Below, in pieces: positions 22,050 through 33,480 of a stretch of 64,000 nt of DNA. Under the pieces are notes generated by a model. That model saw nothing but the letters and a program-made list of their open reading frames with translations. It was not told where the DNA came from and made no database searches. The stretch's first letter is position 1; every line of letters begins with the position of its first letter. Origin of the DNA: Trichopria drosophilae (Eukaryota > Arthropoda > Insecta > Hymenoptera > Diapriidae); assembly GCA_030407085.1 (NCBI GenBank), contig CM059584.1, forward strand, positions 141,722,001 through 141,786,000, in the 5' to 3' direction. The translations under genes were made by a program, and so were the position numbers.

Positions 22050-24027
22050 TTCGTACAGAACATGTACTATATCAATTCAATGTCATTTAGTTCATCAAAC
22101 GACCTTTAAGGAAAGACAGCGACCTCTAAATATTGACCGAAAAATCTGAAAAAAATTGAGAATACTTTTTTTCACATACTGAATCAACTTTTGATGTATG
22201 CCGGTCAAAATTCAACATTTTTTTATTTTTTCGCCACCCTATTAACTAGTCATATATGAAAAAGTTATAAAAATAATTTGTTTGTTTAAAAACTGTATAT
22301 AAACAAATATTACTCTGTTATAATAGATTCAACTTTCAGTAATTTAAAAACATCATAAATTATCATGTGTTTGCCATTAATAAACAATTTTTTAACTGAC
22401 ATAGATAGATTGAAAATAGTTACGACCATAGCAGCTAATAATACGCTAGCAGTATCAACACGGCCTTGCCAAAATGTGCTAAAAAAGCATAATTCACAAC
22501 GCGCAAGAAAGTTTCTCATGTTTTACGGGAAAGTTCGCCTTATTATATAGGTCTACGTAGGAGCTGCTACGAACATTTTTCCATACCCCTGAACTGCCGT
22601 GATAAATGATAATCCACATTTGAGCTCGATTTCTCTCGAGGCTGTTAGCGTAATCAACAGTTCGAAAGCAGTGATGGACGACACTTAGATTTATACGTAT
22701 GTTACCGATTCCGTTTTAAAATTATTCGCACTTCACCTGTCAGATTGCCATCCATTTATTGCCCAGTTAATAATCTCCTAATAACCGTTCGTTTATTCAG
22801 TGCGAATTTGATTTGGCAATAAAACATCAGTATTAGCCGTAAATCGCTATTTAATTACACAGGCTGTAAGGTAATAGGTAATTAGTTAATATGATCAATA
22901 CTTCTTTCCTGTCATACTAACATTTTGTATGTATTTACAATATTTTATAACGGAGCACAAAAATTGTCGAATTTTTAAATTCTCCGTACTGCATCAAGAA
23001 TTTCATAATAGATTTTTTTTATATTTTCTTATTCCATATATGAAACATTCTATCCTAAACAAGACGACCGATTTTTTATTGTAAAGTTTTGAATGTGATA
23101 AAAATCTTGAAAGAACTAAAGTAATTCGATTTTGTATATTTTACCAAAAGGATTTTTCATATAAATATTTTTTTACCAGATTATTAAAAAAATACATAAA
23201 AAGTGGCTTATTTTATCACAAAACTAATTAAGTTTGTAGAAATAAGACCCGAAATTTTACTGAGGTGAATTTTACTAAAGGGTCAGGCAAGGGCCATTAG
23301 AACTAGGTGTCTATCCTAATTTTTATTATCGAAAGAATACCCCCATTTATATCTTGGTATACAGTAGTTAAATTATGCTTTTCACACTATTTTTGTCTCT
23401 GGTGTCGAAAATAATATCTTCACTTACAAGAAAAGTTAGGAGACATGTTTGTGCAAAAATGAAATTGCACCATTTTTTAAATTCTTGACTTAGTCTAAAC
23501 GTTACTTCACAAAACTTTGATTTTTGAAAAATTACCAGTTCGAGTTCTAATATAAAAAGAGCTATTTATTTAGAATAATTATTACACAACTTATTTACCT
23601 CTACTTGTTCAATTTTCGTAGATCATTTTAACAATTGTAGTTATTTTCAAACTCCATTGTCAAATATTTTGGGTCATGGACAATAATACATTTCATTATA
23701 AAGATAGTGAAATTAGAGTTTTGTTCCAATCTATCAACTAAACACTATACTAACACTAAAACCTACCAAAAAGAGAAAAAAACTTTTATTATTATGTTTA
23801 TCTGTCGAAATTAATAAATTAATACTAGAAACTAGTGATTTCTTATCAATTCTAAAATTGACACCATTTCTTAATTCAATTTTGAACATGTTTTTATCTT
23901 TTTACATCGTAGTGTTGAATATATTTAACACAAGTTATAAAATCTTTTTCGTACCTTTTTTGAGTATGTTAGGCATTTTAATGCAAAGTTAGTTGTATCG
24001 TACAAACAATGATAATATTCATTGTTA
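22050..24027. other. AT-rich non-coding stretch, nothing recognised
   Basis: Only short chance frames. A slightly GC-richer patch lies near 22555-22690. Confidence 0.45.
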
Positions 24028-24029
24028 TA

Positions 24030-24336
24030 CAGTGGTCCTCCCCTTAGCCTATAGAGATGGTTCCAGCAATATGGCGGCTCCGCCTTCTATACTATATCCC
24101 CACCCTAGCATCAAGCCCTCTCTTCAATTACGTGTCACGCATGCGCTGTACGCAAAGGAGAATCACGTGGTCGTATCGTCAACTACATACATGCATACAT
24201 CCATCAGGTGTCGCAAAGTTTGATTCAATGGTGGGAGAAGATAGGGGAAGAAAAGTATAGGCTTCCGGAATGAAACTGGTATAGTGTAGAGAGAGGAATA
24301 GGATAGTAGGAGTATAGACTAAGGGGTGGACCACTG
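24030..24336. mobile_element. 307-bp TA-flanked MITE with CAGTGGTCC ends
   Basis: The left end CAGTGGTCCTCCCCTTAGCC is mirrored by CTAAGGGGTGGACCACTG at the right, with TATA/TATAG similarity just inside. TA flanks both ends (24028-24029 and 24337-24338). This is the Tc1/mariner/pogo pattern, in a different subfamily from 4286-4535. The interior is unusually GC-rich for the window. The 76- and 67-codon frames within it are incidental. Confidence 0.88.
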
Positions 24337-24529
24337 TACACGAAGAAAAGCTTTAAAACCATTAAATTAAAAAAAAACTTGCCTTAAAACAGTGTTTAAG
24401 AAATTATTCGAGTTGTTCATTGAAGATCTGACGGCAGTTTGTGAAGAGTCGAAATGATGAATGCAAAATGCTGTCTAAAACATAAACAGTCTTTTAAATT
24501 TTTTAGCAACTTTGTATATCATTGTTTTT

Positions 24530-25355
24530 GGGTTCATTGATTACGAATCTGATCTTCGATTAATTAATTTTAAATGTCGTATTGAAAATGGCGGTTTTAT
24601 AAGAATTTTAATTTATTTTGGATAGATTATGGTTGATTTTACCAACAGAGACACTGTAACGTGTCGCTTAGGTAAATCATATTTTTGTAAAGAAATTTTT
24701 TTTATAATATTTATATTTCTCAAATCATTTGTAAATTATTTTATAAACTGGCATATATTAGTTATCATTTCACATATTTAAAGATAGTATATTTTACATT
24801 TTTTATTCGTAATCGCCTACTTGAATGTTGAGCTAACTTATTAACAAAAACCAGCTGTGTAGTGAAGGATTACTATTCAAGAATATTTAAGAGTATAAAT
24901 AAAAATCTTCACAGCATTAATTATATGTTTTAATTTTATTCTTTATTATATAAAACTTTATCCTTCAAAACATATTCAATGTTATTGATTACGAATTGGA
25001 TGTCAAATTTCTAAAATTCAAAATGGCGCATCCAATATGGCGGCAGCAAAATTACAAATTCATCGGATTGTTATGGAAGTTTTTACCCGGGGGTTTTCGT
25101 GGTAGCTAATTGCAATGTGTCAAGAATCAAGTTCATGACAATCCAATAGATTTTTAATTTTGCGTCTAACATATTGGATCCCCCATTTTTAATTTTTTAA
25201 ATCTGACTTCATATTCGTGATCAGCGACCCCGAAAATCCCCAAGTAACAACTTTCATAATAATTCGATGGATTTTTAGTTTTGCGTCCGCCACATTGGTT
25301 CCGCCATTCTGAATTTTTCAAATCTGACTTCATATTCGTAATCACCAGTTCCGAA
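24530..25355. repeat. Cluster of the ~120-bp AATGGCGG module, converging copies
   Basis: A partial copy at 24530-24600 reads TTGATTACGAATCTGA, then AAAATGGCGG. A plus-strand copy at 25000-25110 has AAAATGGCGCATCCAATATGG, then GGGGGTTTTCGTGGTAGCT. Two minus-strand copies follow (25160-25350), recognised by TTGGATCCCCCATTTTT and GTGATCAGCGACCCCGAAAA, then GTTCCGCCATTC and ATTCGTAATCACC. The copies on the left point right and those on the right point left. Confidence 0.8.
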
Positions 25356-25571
25356 GCTGTGAAATACAAAATATTGATACAAACATTTTTTACCAAATCA
25401 GTATTCTTTCAAATTCATTTGTTTATTATTATTTATTTATGTGTAATGAAACTTTAATGTCAACTTTTCGTGTTTTAAGGGCCACCTACTTTATATGACG
25501 ATTTAAAAAATTTACGCAATAAAGTGTCAAAATTCGTTGTTTTTCTGGGTGTGAGCTTGTTAACTGCCGTC

Positions 25572-25640
25572 TTTTCGATTGTCGGTTTTTTGACCTGTCG
25601 GCTTTCTGATTTGTCGGTTTTTTGACCCGCACTCGTTTTT
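25572..25640. repeat. TGTCGGTTTTTTGACC short tandem units
   Basis: TGTCGGTTTTTTGACC occurs twice (about 25580 and 25612), with TGTCGGCTTTCTGATT between. A possible relative with the opposite strand sense lies at 30385-30590. Confidence 0.65.
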
Positions 25641-26499
25641 CTTAAATATACTGTGCAGTTCTAGATGTTACTCTTGAGTAACATTTACGAAGAGCTAAAA
25701 ATGTATTATAATAACAATGAATTTTGATAAAATTTGAGATTTTCAATGTATAACGTATCCTGAACGTACTTAAATAAAAAAATATTCCTTCAAAACACAA
25801 CTTCCGAAACATAGTTCCTTGTAGTAAAATAACACGTAAAAATGGTTTTTGAGGTTAGAAACTGTGGATTTTGTTAAAACTGATAAAACCAAACAATGTA
25901 CAATGACTGTAATGATTTTTATAAGTAGAGTACTGACTGTAACACAGTCGTGAATGGCTGCCATTCATGGAGGTATTATGAACTGGAGAGTCGTGCCGTA
26001 AATCGACGAAGGTAATAAGTCCACTCTCAACAAATAATCTAGACTATCTGAAAGAGGGCGAAGGTGTCGAGGTTACGTGTGGTTACGTACTCGATTGACT
26101 CCCGGCACTGGATAGAGAAAGTCGCTTTTCCATTCATCAGGTGTGTCCTCCTCCCTGCTGGGTTCACCAATCAAATGCCTTTCCGGAATCATGATAGTAC
26201 GTGCATGCGGTCACCTCCTTCCCTCGCCCTACAGCTGAATACTCTGTACCGAATTGCGTAACTCGGTGGGAAATGATTTGTACATGGGATGTTACTAATA
26301 GCGAAACTAACATTGGCTAGTGATTTCACTACATAAAAATATGTACAAATTGGATACATCGGTGTAGGAAACAAATCTTCCTATGCCAAATTTAGTAATA
26401 AAATTACAAAAGGTAATTCCTGGCACTAATTGATTTAGTCGATAATATTCATTTGTTATGTATTTATGAAAATTACATAATTATGTATTCTAAATATGA

Positions 26500-26732
26500 A
26501 TGAAAATTCTTTTTTGATGCAGTAGGCGTAAAATATTTTCCGACCTCAATTGCGGGCTTAAAACGTCTATTTCACGCTTCCAGGGGCATACATTAAATGT
26601 TATGCCCACGGAGGCGTAAAGTGACCATTTTAGGCCCGCAAATCGAGGCGTAAAATATTTTAGGCATACTCCATCAAAATAGTTATTTTCGTACGGTGTA
26701 AAGTCACACTTTACGCCCGTATGCAATTCTCA
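26500..26732. repeat. GGCGTAAA-type short repeats beside the 26733 element
   Basis: Repeated GGCGTAAAATATTTT (26525 and 26647 regions), GGCGTAAAGTGACC and ACTTTACGCCC units occur in both orientations, with GGCCCGCAAAT and TTGCGGGC. The same vocabulary recurs near 27550-27620 (ACTTTACGCC, TGCGCCCGCAAAAG). These are probably part of, or next to, the inverted-repeat element that follows. Confidence 0.6.
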
Positions 26733-26863
26733 TGCCCGAGGGACGGCGAAGCCCCACGTGCGAACATTATTTTTCGTCACATATAGGCGGAAAGACGCTT
26801 CCATATTACGAAAAGCATAAGACAACAGTAGGAGAGCGGAAGGACAGGAGCATGTAGGAGGAA

Positions 26864-26892
26864 TGGGGGGTTTGGGGGGCGAGGCCCCCCCA
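26864..26892. repeat. G-run hairpin, GGGGGG...CCCCCCC
   Basis: Two runs of six G separated by TTT are followed by CGAGG and seven C. TTGGGGGGC can pair with GCCCCCCCAA across a GAG loop. The G-runs could also enter a quadruplex. It lies inside the GGCGAAGCC-ended element. Confidence 0.7.
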
Positions 26893-27340
26893 ATACTTGA
26901 ATATACATGCTTAAAAGTGGATTTTGTTTTAGAATAAAGTAGTAGAAAAATATTTATTAATTATATTGTTTATTAATAGAAACATATATTGACATTAAAT
27001 TGTACATAAATATTCTTAATTTTAATTAATGCTGTAGCGTGTAAATAAACTTGTAATTTTGTAAGTAAATTTCAACTCGTGATTTTTATTGAATTTTAAA
27101 TGTTATTATTATGTTTATTGACAACAAAGTTTTAGATTAAAATAGCAAAAAATGTTTAAACTAGCATAGAATTTAATCTATAATACTAAATTTGAACTTA
27201 TTACGTAATAAATAATTTCTTATTGTATTACAAATACATTGTATTTTTTATATTAATAATTAATTAATTCAATTATTGAAATGAAGATTGAACGTAAATG
27301 TTTTCGATGTGTCGTTAATACTAGCGGTTGCATTGCTAAC

Positions 27341-27384
27341 ATTTTCACTGTTGTTTGCTTGCATTTTCACTGTTGTTTGCTTGC
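27341..27384. repeat. 22-bp perfect tandem duplication
   Basis: A 22-bp unit starting ATTTTCACTGTTG and ending GCTTGC is present twice in a row without mismatch. This suggests a recent slippage event. Confidence 0.9.
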
Positions 27385-27737
27385 ATTGTTTTTCTTTTTG
27401 TTTTTCGGGAATTTCATCCGGATTTCCTATTGATTCTCATATAAACATATGAGTTATTGTTTACAGTAGTGGGGAGAGTCTTGGTTGTCCAAGTGAGAGG
27501 GGTATATTTGTTTATTCATAACAAAAGGTACATTCCCCGGATTTTTCACTTTACGCCTAGTGGGTGTAAAGTTCAACTTTGCGCCCGCAAAAGTGCGCGT
27601 AAAAGCGTACTTTACACCTACTGTGACGAAAAACAATGTTTGAATCTCAGGCGTAGAATTTTCACCCTCATGAATCTCGATCCGGCTTTGCCGTCTCTCG
27701 GGTTCTATTACACAGCTCGAAAAAATTTCAAAAACTG

Positions 27738-28340
27738 CATGTTGCCTAACATGTTACAGCCGATTCTTATAGATTTTTGCCCGTAGAATCCGAATCTGAC
27801 CTTAAGAATACTGGATTGACTCTAGTTTTTGAGCAATTTAGGTTTGAAAGTGTAAAAAAAACGGATATTTTTCATTATTTGAGCTATTATAAAACAATAA
27901 AGCTATAAATTGTAAATGTCCGCATATGACGAAAAGACAGCTTAAATATTGCCCTTTGAGACCCAAAAACAGAAATCTAAATATTGTACATTTTGAATAA
28001 CTGGGAACAGCTTTTGTGTCCGAGGGCACCTCAATACTGTTTAATGCTTTCATGAACATTTTCTGAAGCACAAGATTGCTTTGTGTCAACAATACCTAGT
28101 TTTTTTTTATTTTTGGGTCTCAAAGGATAATATTTAAGCTGTCTTTTCGTCATATGCGGGCATTTATAATGTATCGCTTTATTGCTTTACAATAGCGCAA
28201 AGAATGGAAAATATCCGTTTTTTTACATTTTCAAACCTAAATTGCTCATAAACTAGATCCAATCCAGTATTTTTAAGGTCAGATTCGTATTCTACGGACA
28301 AAATCCTATAAGAATTGGCTGTTATTGCTTGGGCAACAAA
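27738..28340. mobile_element. ~600-bp hairpin element with ~234-bp arms
   Basis: The left arm (about 27738-27972) and right arm (about 28107-28340) are reverse complements at high identity. Landmarks are AATCTGACCTTAAGAATACT with AGTATTTTTAAGGTCAGATT, and CGCATATGACGAAAAGACAG with CTGTCTTTTCGTCATATGCG. The loop is about 134 bp. The transcribed product would form a long double-stranded stem. There is no coding capacity. Termini are near GTTGCC/GGCAAC; no clear target duplication. Confidence 0.85.
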
Positions 28341-28564
28341 ATTTTGTTGGCCAGTGTTATCGACGCGGAAAACTCCATATTTTGCCTTTATTACAAAAAT
28401 AACTAATTAATATCAAAGTACCGAACGGTTCTTCTTAAACCATTAATACCGTAAAGCCCAGGTAAAAAAAAAGTCGATAGACATATTTCATAAAAATTGA
28501 TTAAATCCGGGCAGATTTAAAAGTCATCCAAATCAGATCAGCTGTTTAAGCAAAGTTTGATATA

Positions 28565-29295
28565 AAACGAAATTTGAAACTGGTTCATATTGGTCGAAAA
28601 ATCGATCATTTTTAAACCAAAAGTAAATCTATGTTTACCAGTGATCCAATATTCAATATTGACGTAATTTGAACCTTTTTAAGACCCAGTTCAGATGAAT
28701 TGGTTATATTTAAACTTATCTGCAATCTTAAACCTAATTATTTATAAGACGGAAATACAACAACAACGATTTTGCAAAGAATTATAGGTTGGAAAAATCT
28801 GGATTACTGTTCCTACAATTCCAAGACGTCCATTGAAAAAACACTACAAATTTTGAAATGAAACGTACAAAACTGACGACAAATATCTTTTGTATTCGAT
28901 TTCCACCAGAATTCTAGGGTTTACAGTTTTTGTTTTTTATTTTAGAATTTTTTTAATGGATATCGTAGAATTGGTGTTACAATATTTCGGATTTTTATAA
29001 CATTTTTATCATTCTTGTCGAGATCTTTCCTTTGATTTTCGCTGGGAAATGTTTATTTTTAAATTGAATTAATTTAATATAGTATTTCATTGTGAATATG
29101 AAATTGTATAACAAATTTAATTTTATGATTGCAGATTAGTTTAAACATAACCAAATATTCATCCTAAGTGGGCCTTAAAAAGGTTGGAATTAGGTCAATG
29201 TATTTCGGATCAGATTCTCTTTAGATTTAATTTTGATCAAGAAGTGATCGATTTTTCATCCAATACGATATAATTTCAGTTTGGATCACTTTTAT
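28565..29295. mobile_element. ~730-bp inverted-repeat element with ~170-bp arms
   Basis: The left arm (about 28565-28740) and right arm (about 29122-29295) are diverged reverse complements. Landmarks are AAAAATCGATCA with TGATCGATTTTT, AACCTTTTTAAG with CTTAAAAAGGTT, and TTTAAACTTATCTGCAATC with GATTGCAGATTAGTTTAAA. The centre has AT-rich DNA without coding sense. It is another foldback element of unassigned class, immediately after the one at 27738. Confidence 0.75.
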
Positions 29296-29299
29296 GCAG

Positions 29300-30384
29300 A
29301 TGTTCGACCAACTTTTTTTAATCGTGAAAAAATTTTACTTTCACACGTATGCGAAATGTTGATATTTTTTTGATTTTGTGGTTTAGACAATCCAGAAATA
29401 AGGTATGAAAATAGACCTTTAATGTTTTTTGTTTTTTTTTTTGTAAATTGTCTTGTTTTCTTTTACTTTTATAAAATTGTATAATATAGACTTTCACAAT
29501 TACTTTTTTAAATATTCGATAAGTTGCATTGATTTAGAAATAGTTTCTTGAATAAAATATTATTAAAAACATTTTTAAATTTTCAAGTTGTAAATCACAA
29601 TGTATCACATTTTTTAAATTCACCCACATATGAACTTTACTCTAGTCCCATTGATCGTAATCTACTGGCCAAAGTAAGTAGATACAGACCATAAGTGCGT
29701 CCGGTAAGACAAGTTTTCAGGGTCTCAACTATCACGAAAGTGAACCGCAAGTTGTGCACAATTTCTTAGTCGAAATATAAATGATTATATTTATGACAAG
29801 AATTAATAGCGATCAAAATCTGCCTTCAAAAGTGTTAAAATATTTCGTCAAACAAACTTGAAGAAATACATTGCTTATAACCAGCTAATAAACTTTGTGT
29901 TTGTAGTCAACGTATAGTCACCACATTTAAATGAAATAATTGTATTAGTGATTAAATACGCTGCTTTAATTGTCAGAAAAAGGTACACAGATTATGGGAC
30001 CGACTTTGTCAAAAAGAAAATTTGCAATATTCATTAATACAAATAGGAATATATAGTTCTTATCTAGTAGAAAAGACTAGCTAGAAATTATTGCTAAATT
30101 CTGATTCAGGTGATCAGACTATAAAGCAATTTAGCGATACTGTTCTTCGCGCTTTAATTGTAATAATATGTTATTATTACTGTATCCCCATTATGTTATT
30201 ATTTATTCTGATCTATAAAGTCGGTCATTATTAGTATTATTTGCATTTGTATTCTTATTGTATGCCACTAGGTTCCCCTCTTACGTCTCTAAGCTGTCCA
30301 GAAGGTATACCATTTAAATCAATGAGGCGTCGATATTTTGTCAACGTAATTAATTACCTAAAAGTAACGTAAAATTAATGTTCT
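29300..30384. other. AT-rich non-coding stretch, nothing recognised
   Basis: No supported feature; homopolymer runs only. Confidence 0.5.
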
Positions 30385-30590
30385 TTAGACATAAACCCGG
30401 TATATGAAAACTCGTTATTCAAAAACACCTCACAAATTCGACACTCAAAAACCCGTTATTCAAAAACGCGATACCTCAAAATGAAGACAATCAAAAATCT
30501 GTCACTGGAAAAACCTAAGAATTAAATATCCCGATAATGAAAACCCTGATATTAAAAAGTCCGAATGTCTGGTTTTTGTAGGTCGGGTGT
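30385..30590. repeat. Degenerate CGTTATTCAAAAAC short repeats
   Basis: CGTTATTCAAAAACAC (30411) and CGTTATTCAAAAACGC (30453) are perfect over 15 bases. Between and after them are variants such as CGACACTCAAAAACC, CGATACCTCAAAATG and TGTCACTGGAAAAACC, with a spacing of roughly 16-22 bp. Confidence 0.65.
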
Positions 30591-31962
30591 TCCCCGTTTT
30601 ATGTCTGTTACTCATCTCAAAAACTGTGGGATTAATATGGGCGTATTATGACCATTCCTTGGCAATATTGATTTTGGTAAAACCTTTCCTACCTCATTAA
30701 TTACTGATTAAACCCTTTCTTCTCTGTTTATAATTTTAGCATTTACCTCTGGTACGACCAGTAGATTTCTAGTTATTTTATAATAATTTCAGGAATTATT
30801 TGAACTGAATTCGACCAATTTAAAATGCTCTAATTGTTATTAACTAAAAATTTTTATTTTGATATTTGACAATCTCTACCCGAACAATCGACATGTTTGA
30901 CCACGTGATTGACCTATATACATTAACATGCAAACTGCACTATGACCTGGTCTGGCTAGAGTAACGTCAAGAATGTCGGAAGCTTTGTCTGGCTCATAGA
31001 CGCATACAGCACGGGTATTGTTACGAGCTAGTGATCAGTCTAACTTCCTGTCTGAGCATGCGTTCCACCTATACGACGCTAGCCTTCCTAAATCGCCGAG
31101 GCATCGCTAATTGGTGCACTTTCGTTACCCTATCTCAGCTGTACATTTCCGATTTCATGGTCGGCCGTTCCCATGCAGTGTACATAGGTGTGCATAATCC
31201 TCTCTAAGATAGCGATAAAAAGAACTTCGAATGTAGATTCAAAATGCTGAAAGGCAATTATGAGGATGACGATACCAAAAAATGATGTCGGATGATGATT
31301 GTAGGTGATAATGACTAATCCAACATCCAATGAGTATAATCGTAAATAGCACCATCAATTCAAAATCAACAATTACGACGATCTTCATCAATGATGACAA
31401 TGATTTATGGATTTTTGATCCATGACTAATACTTAGTTAAACAAAATTTTAGTAATAGCCAAGGTTAAAGGATAATATCACTCCCGAATCAAACAAATAT
31501 TCTCTTCATATGAAAACAAAATGTACTAACTTATTGCAGAAAACAAATGCCATAATGCACTGGATATATTAAAAATTAATTCAATGATTTTTTTTTATTT
31601 TTATCGCTTTATCTTATTTCCGCCAACGTGAATGATGATGAAAAATAAAATTAGAAATATGATTTCTGTACTCTACTTGTTAGTGATGAATTTAATGGCT
31701 TCGATCTACGTATGGAATCACTGCAGGTACCTTGTTCGATCGCCCACATGATCGAACATACGGAGGAGTCAGAGAAGCTGAAAATCTGATTTTAGCCGCT
31801 GAACAATAGGAGGCAATTGAGCCTTTAAATTTACAATTATTTATTATTTTATTTGAAAACAATGACGTCGCGAAAGAATATATTAATTGGACAAATTTAA
31901 TATGAATTTAATTTAGTCATGAACCTATTTTTCTCAATCAACATATATTTCAATAGATGCCC
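30591..31962. other. Non-coding stretch with a few GC-richer patches
   Basis: A slightly GC-richer patch at 30930-31150 and a GATGAT-rich stretch near 31260-31330 are visible. No gene is supported. Confidence 0.4.
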
Positions 31963-31990
31963 CTGAAGAGGACCAACAAAAGGTCGAAAC
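31963..31990 (+). other. CTGAAGA-stem-GAAAC motif (retroelement-end-like)
   Basis: CTGAAGA is followed by G, then GACC, a 7-base AACAAAA loop, GGTC and GAAAC. The 4-bp GACC/GGTC stem is perfect. This is the same arrangement as at 61400. It resembles the core order of hammerhead ribozymes (CUGANGA, stem II, GAAA) but with one extra base before the stem. It may mark the end of a decayed retroelement. Confidence 0.45.
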
Positions 31991-32132
31991 GTTGGGCTTG
32001 ATTTTGTAATATTCAGAACTGTAATGGTCATAAAAAACAATAAATATATGTTGAATTATTGGACAAAGAAAAAAGATCTGATTTTATGGCCACATCTGTT
32101 GAGATGTAGTAAGTTCTACATATAGACGTATA

Positions 32133-32192
32133 TAAAAAAAATAAAAAAAAATAAAAAAAAATTAAAAAAAATAAAAAAAAATAAAAAAAAAA
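32133..32192. repeat. Phased A-tracts, 10-bp period
   Basis: Six A-tracts of seven to nine are separated by a single T or TT at steps of 10 bp. Ten base pairs matches one helical turn, so the tract should be strongly curved. A minus-strand frame of F, Y and L across it is an artefact. Confidence 0.85.
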
Positions 32193-32217
32193 GTATAAAA
32201 CCGACGCATATGTAATC

Positions 32218-32415
32218 TTTATGGAGTGAAAATTCACTCTTAATAGAGTGAAAATTGAACCCCTCAAGTAAAAATTCAAATCATACTCTTTAAGACTGAA
32301 CTTTCACATGATACAGACTGAGTTTTCCCTCGTTAAGAGAGATACACTCTTTCACTAGAATGGATCAATCTTCACTTGTGAATGAATTCTCACTGAAATA
32401 AATTTTGAGAGTTTT
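32218..32415. mobile_element. Diverged copy of the TACTCTCTAAA/AGTGAA family
   Basis: GGAGTGAAAATTCACTCT and AGAGTGAAAATT at the left and TTCTCACTGAAATAAATTTT then GAGAGTT at the right match the end and interior of the 54036 element. The interior is built from alternating AGAGTGAA and TTCACTCT palindromic units. The left terminus is not sharp. Confidence 0.6.
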
Positions 32416-32880
32416 ATCTAGATTTTTTGTAGTAACAATAATATATTAATCTAAGTGGTAGACCAATAATATCTACTGGATAATACCTTGCATTTGGTAT
32501 TTCGCTTTTGCCGAGTTTGTTTACTATTTTGGCTTAATTGTTTCTTACTGTTTATTCAGTAAAGCTGGTAGCCACTCATTTAGCACTGAGATATTTACTT
32601 TGGATTCAAATAGTGAAACTTTGACTGTTTTCGCCTGGTCGTGGTAACGAATATATTGGTTGAACCTGCCGTTTGTTTAGTCCTATGAGCTCCAGATGAT
32701 TGTTTAGAAGAATCAACAACTAGTAACAAAAACTCTAGTTCTACTCACAAACTAATGAGTTAGTCAAACCTAATTTCTTTAGTTTTAGTTCAGTCAGCTA
32801 TTTTTCGGCACACTGCCAACGGATTTGAGCAAAGTTGACCTTTTTTCGAAAAACCTCGGATTTTGCCGTTTTCCATGCAG

Positions 32881-32889
32881 AGGGCGAAG
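32881..32889 (+). other. Candidate 9-nt micro-exon (speculative)
   Basis: A pyrimidine-leaning stretch ending in TTTTCCATGCAG is followed by AGGGCGAAG and immediately by GTGAGTTCC, a near-consensus donor. If both sites are used this would be a 9-base exon. There is no reading-frame or homology support, and such pairs arise by chance. Confidence 0.12.
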
Positions 32890-32979
32890 GTGAGTTCCTG
32901 GAGTGACCATTCACTCGAGGTCTCCCAGCTGTTAGTCTACGTCAATAAATGTCATCGTATCGCTAGGTTCGCCGACGGT

Positions 32980-33480
32980 CGTTTACCTCGCGCTTCCCTT
33001 CACGGCTAGACACACCGGCCTCTGGTGTGCGCGACGCTGCATAATGTTAATTTTAATTTTTTTTTACTCAGCGGCATCCGAAATAGACGCGACTGTCAAC
33101 CATCGGAAATAGAAAAGGCCGTCGTCGCATGGGGTCGTCAGCGTGTAAAGAAGACGGAAGCAAGACGCGCCTGAAAGAGACGGACATAGGATTCGCAACT
33201 CGAGGAAGAGTGACGACAGAGACAGTACAAAAGAGTGAAAAGAAATATTGTAGATGAGTCTACGCACAAAAGACAAAGACAGAAAGCTATCAAGGGTGTT
33301 AGAGTGAGAAAGATGGAAGGCAATCGTCGGGACACCCACGCATATAGACTGGTCGCTTTAAGACTTCCGAGTGCCTTCTTGAAAAACGATACTCCTGTCC
33401 CGTCGGTATGTATATACCAAGACGTGGCGGGAAATCAGCCAGTTCTCGTACAATTACGCTTAATGAGAATATATACCTGC
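32980..33480. other. GC-richer, CpG-containing island
   Basis: Composition is balanced with many CpG (for example GACGCTGCATAA and CGTCGTCGCATGG), unlike the flanks. Frames of 65-91 codons overlap on both strands; none has a recognisable domain. Possible promoter or untranslated exon, not decided. Confidence 0.35.

Larger units (their letters stand above)
26733..27706. mobile_element. ~975-bp inverted-repeat element with GGCGAAGCC ends
   Basis: CCCGAGGGACGGCGAAGCC (from 26737) is mirrored by GGCTTTGCCGTCTCTCGGG (ending about 27702). Inside, GAACATTATTTTTCGTCACA matches TGTGACGAAAAACAATGTTT. The right inverted copy is interrupted by an extra ~55 bp. A G/C hairpin is present at 26864-26892. 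The interior is AT-rich with no transposase frame. No target duplication could be fixed. Confidence 0.65.

Noticed and set aside
25740..25765. Resemblance to the iab-4 microRNA (ACGTATCCTGAACGTA)
   Set aside because: Only part of the wording matches and there is no opposing arm to make a precursor hairpin.
32028..32279. 83-codon minus-strand frame with membrane-like F/L run
   Set aside because: Translation of phased A-tracts; not a real membrane protein.
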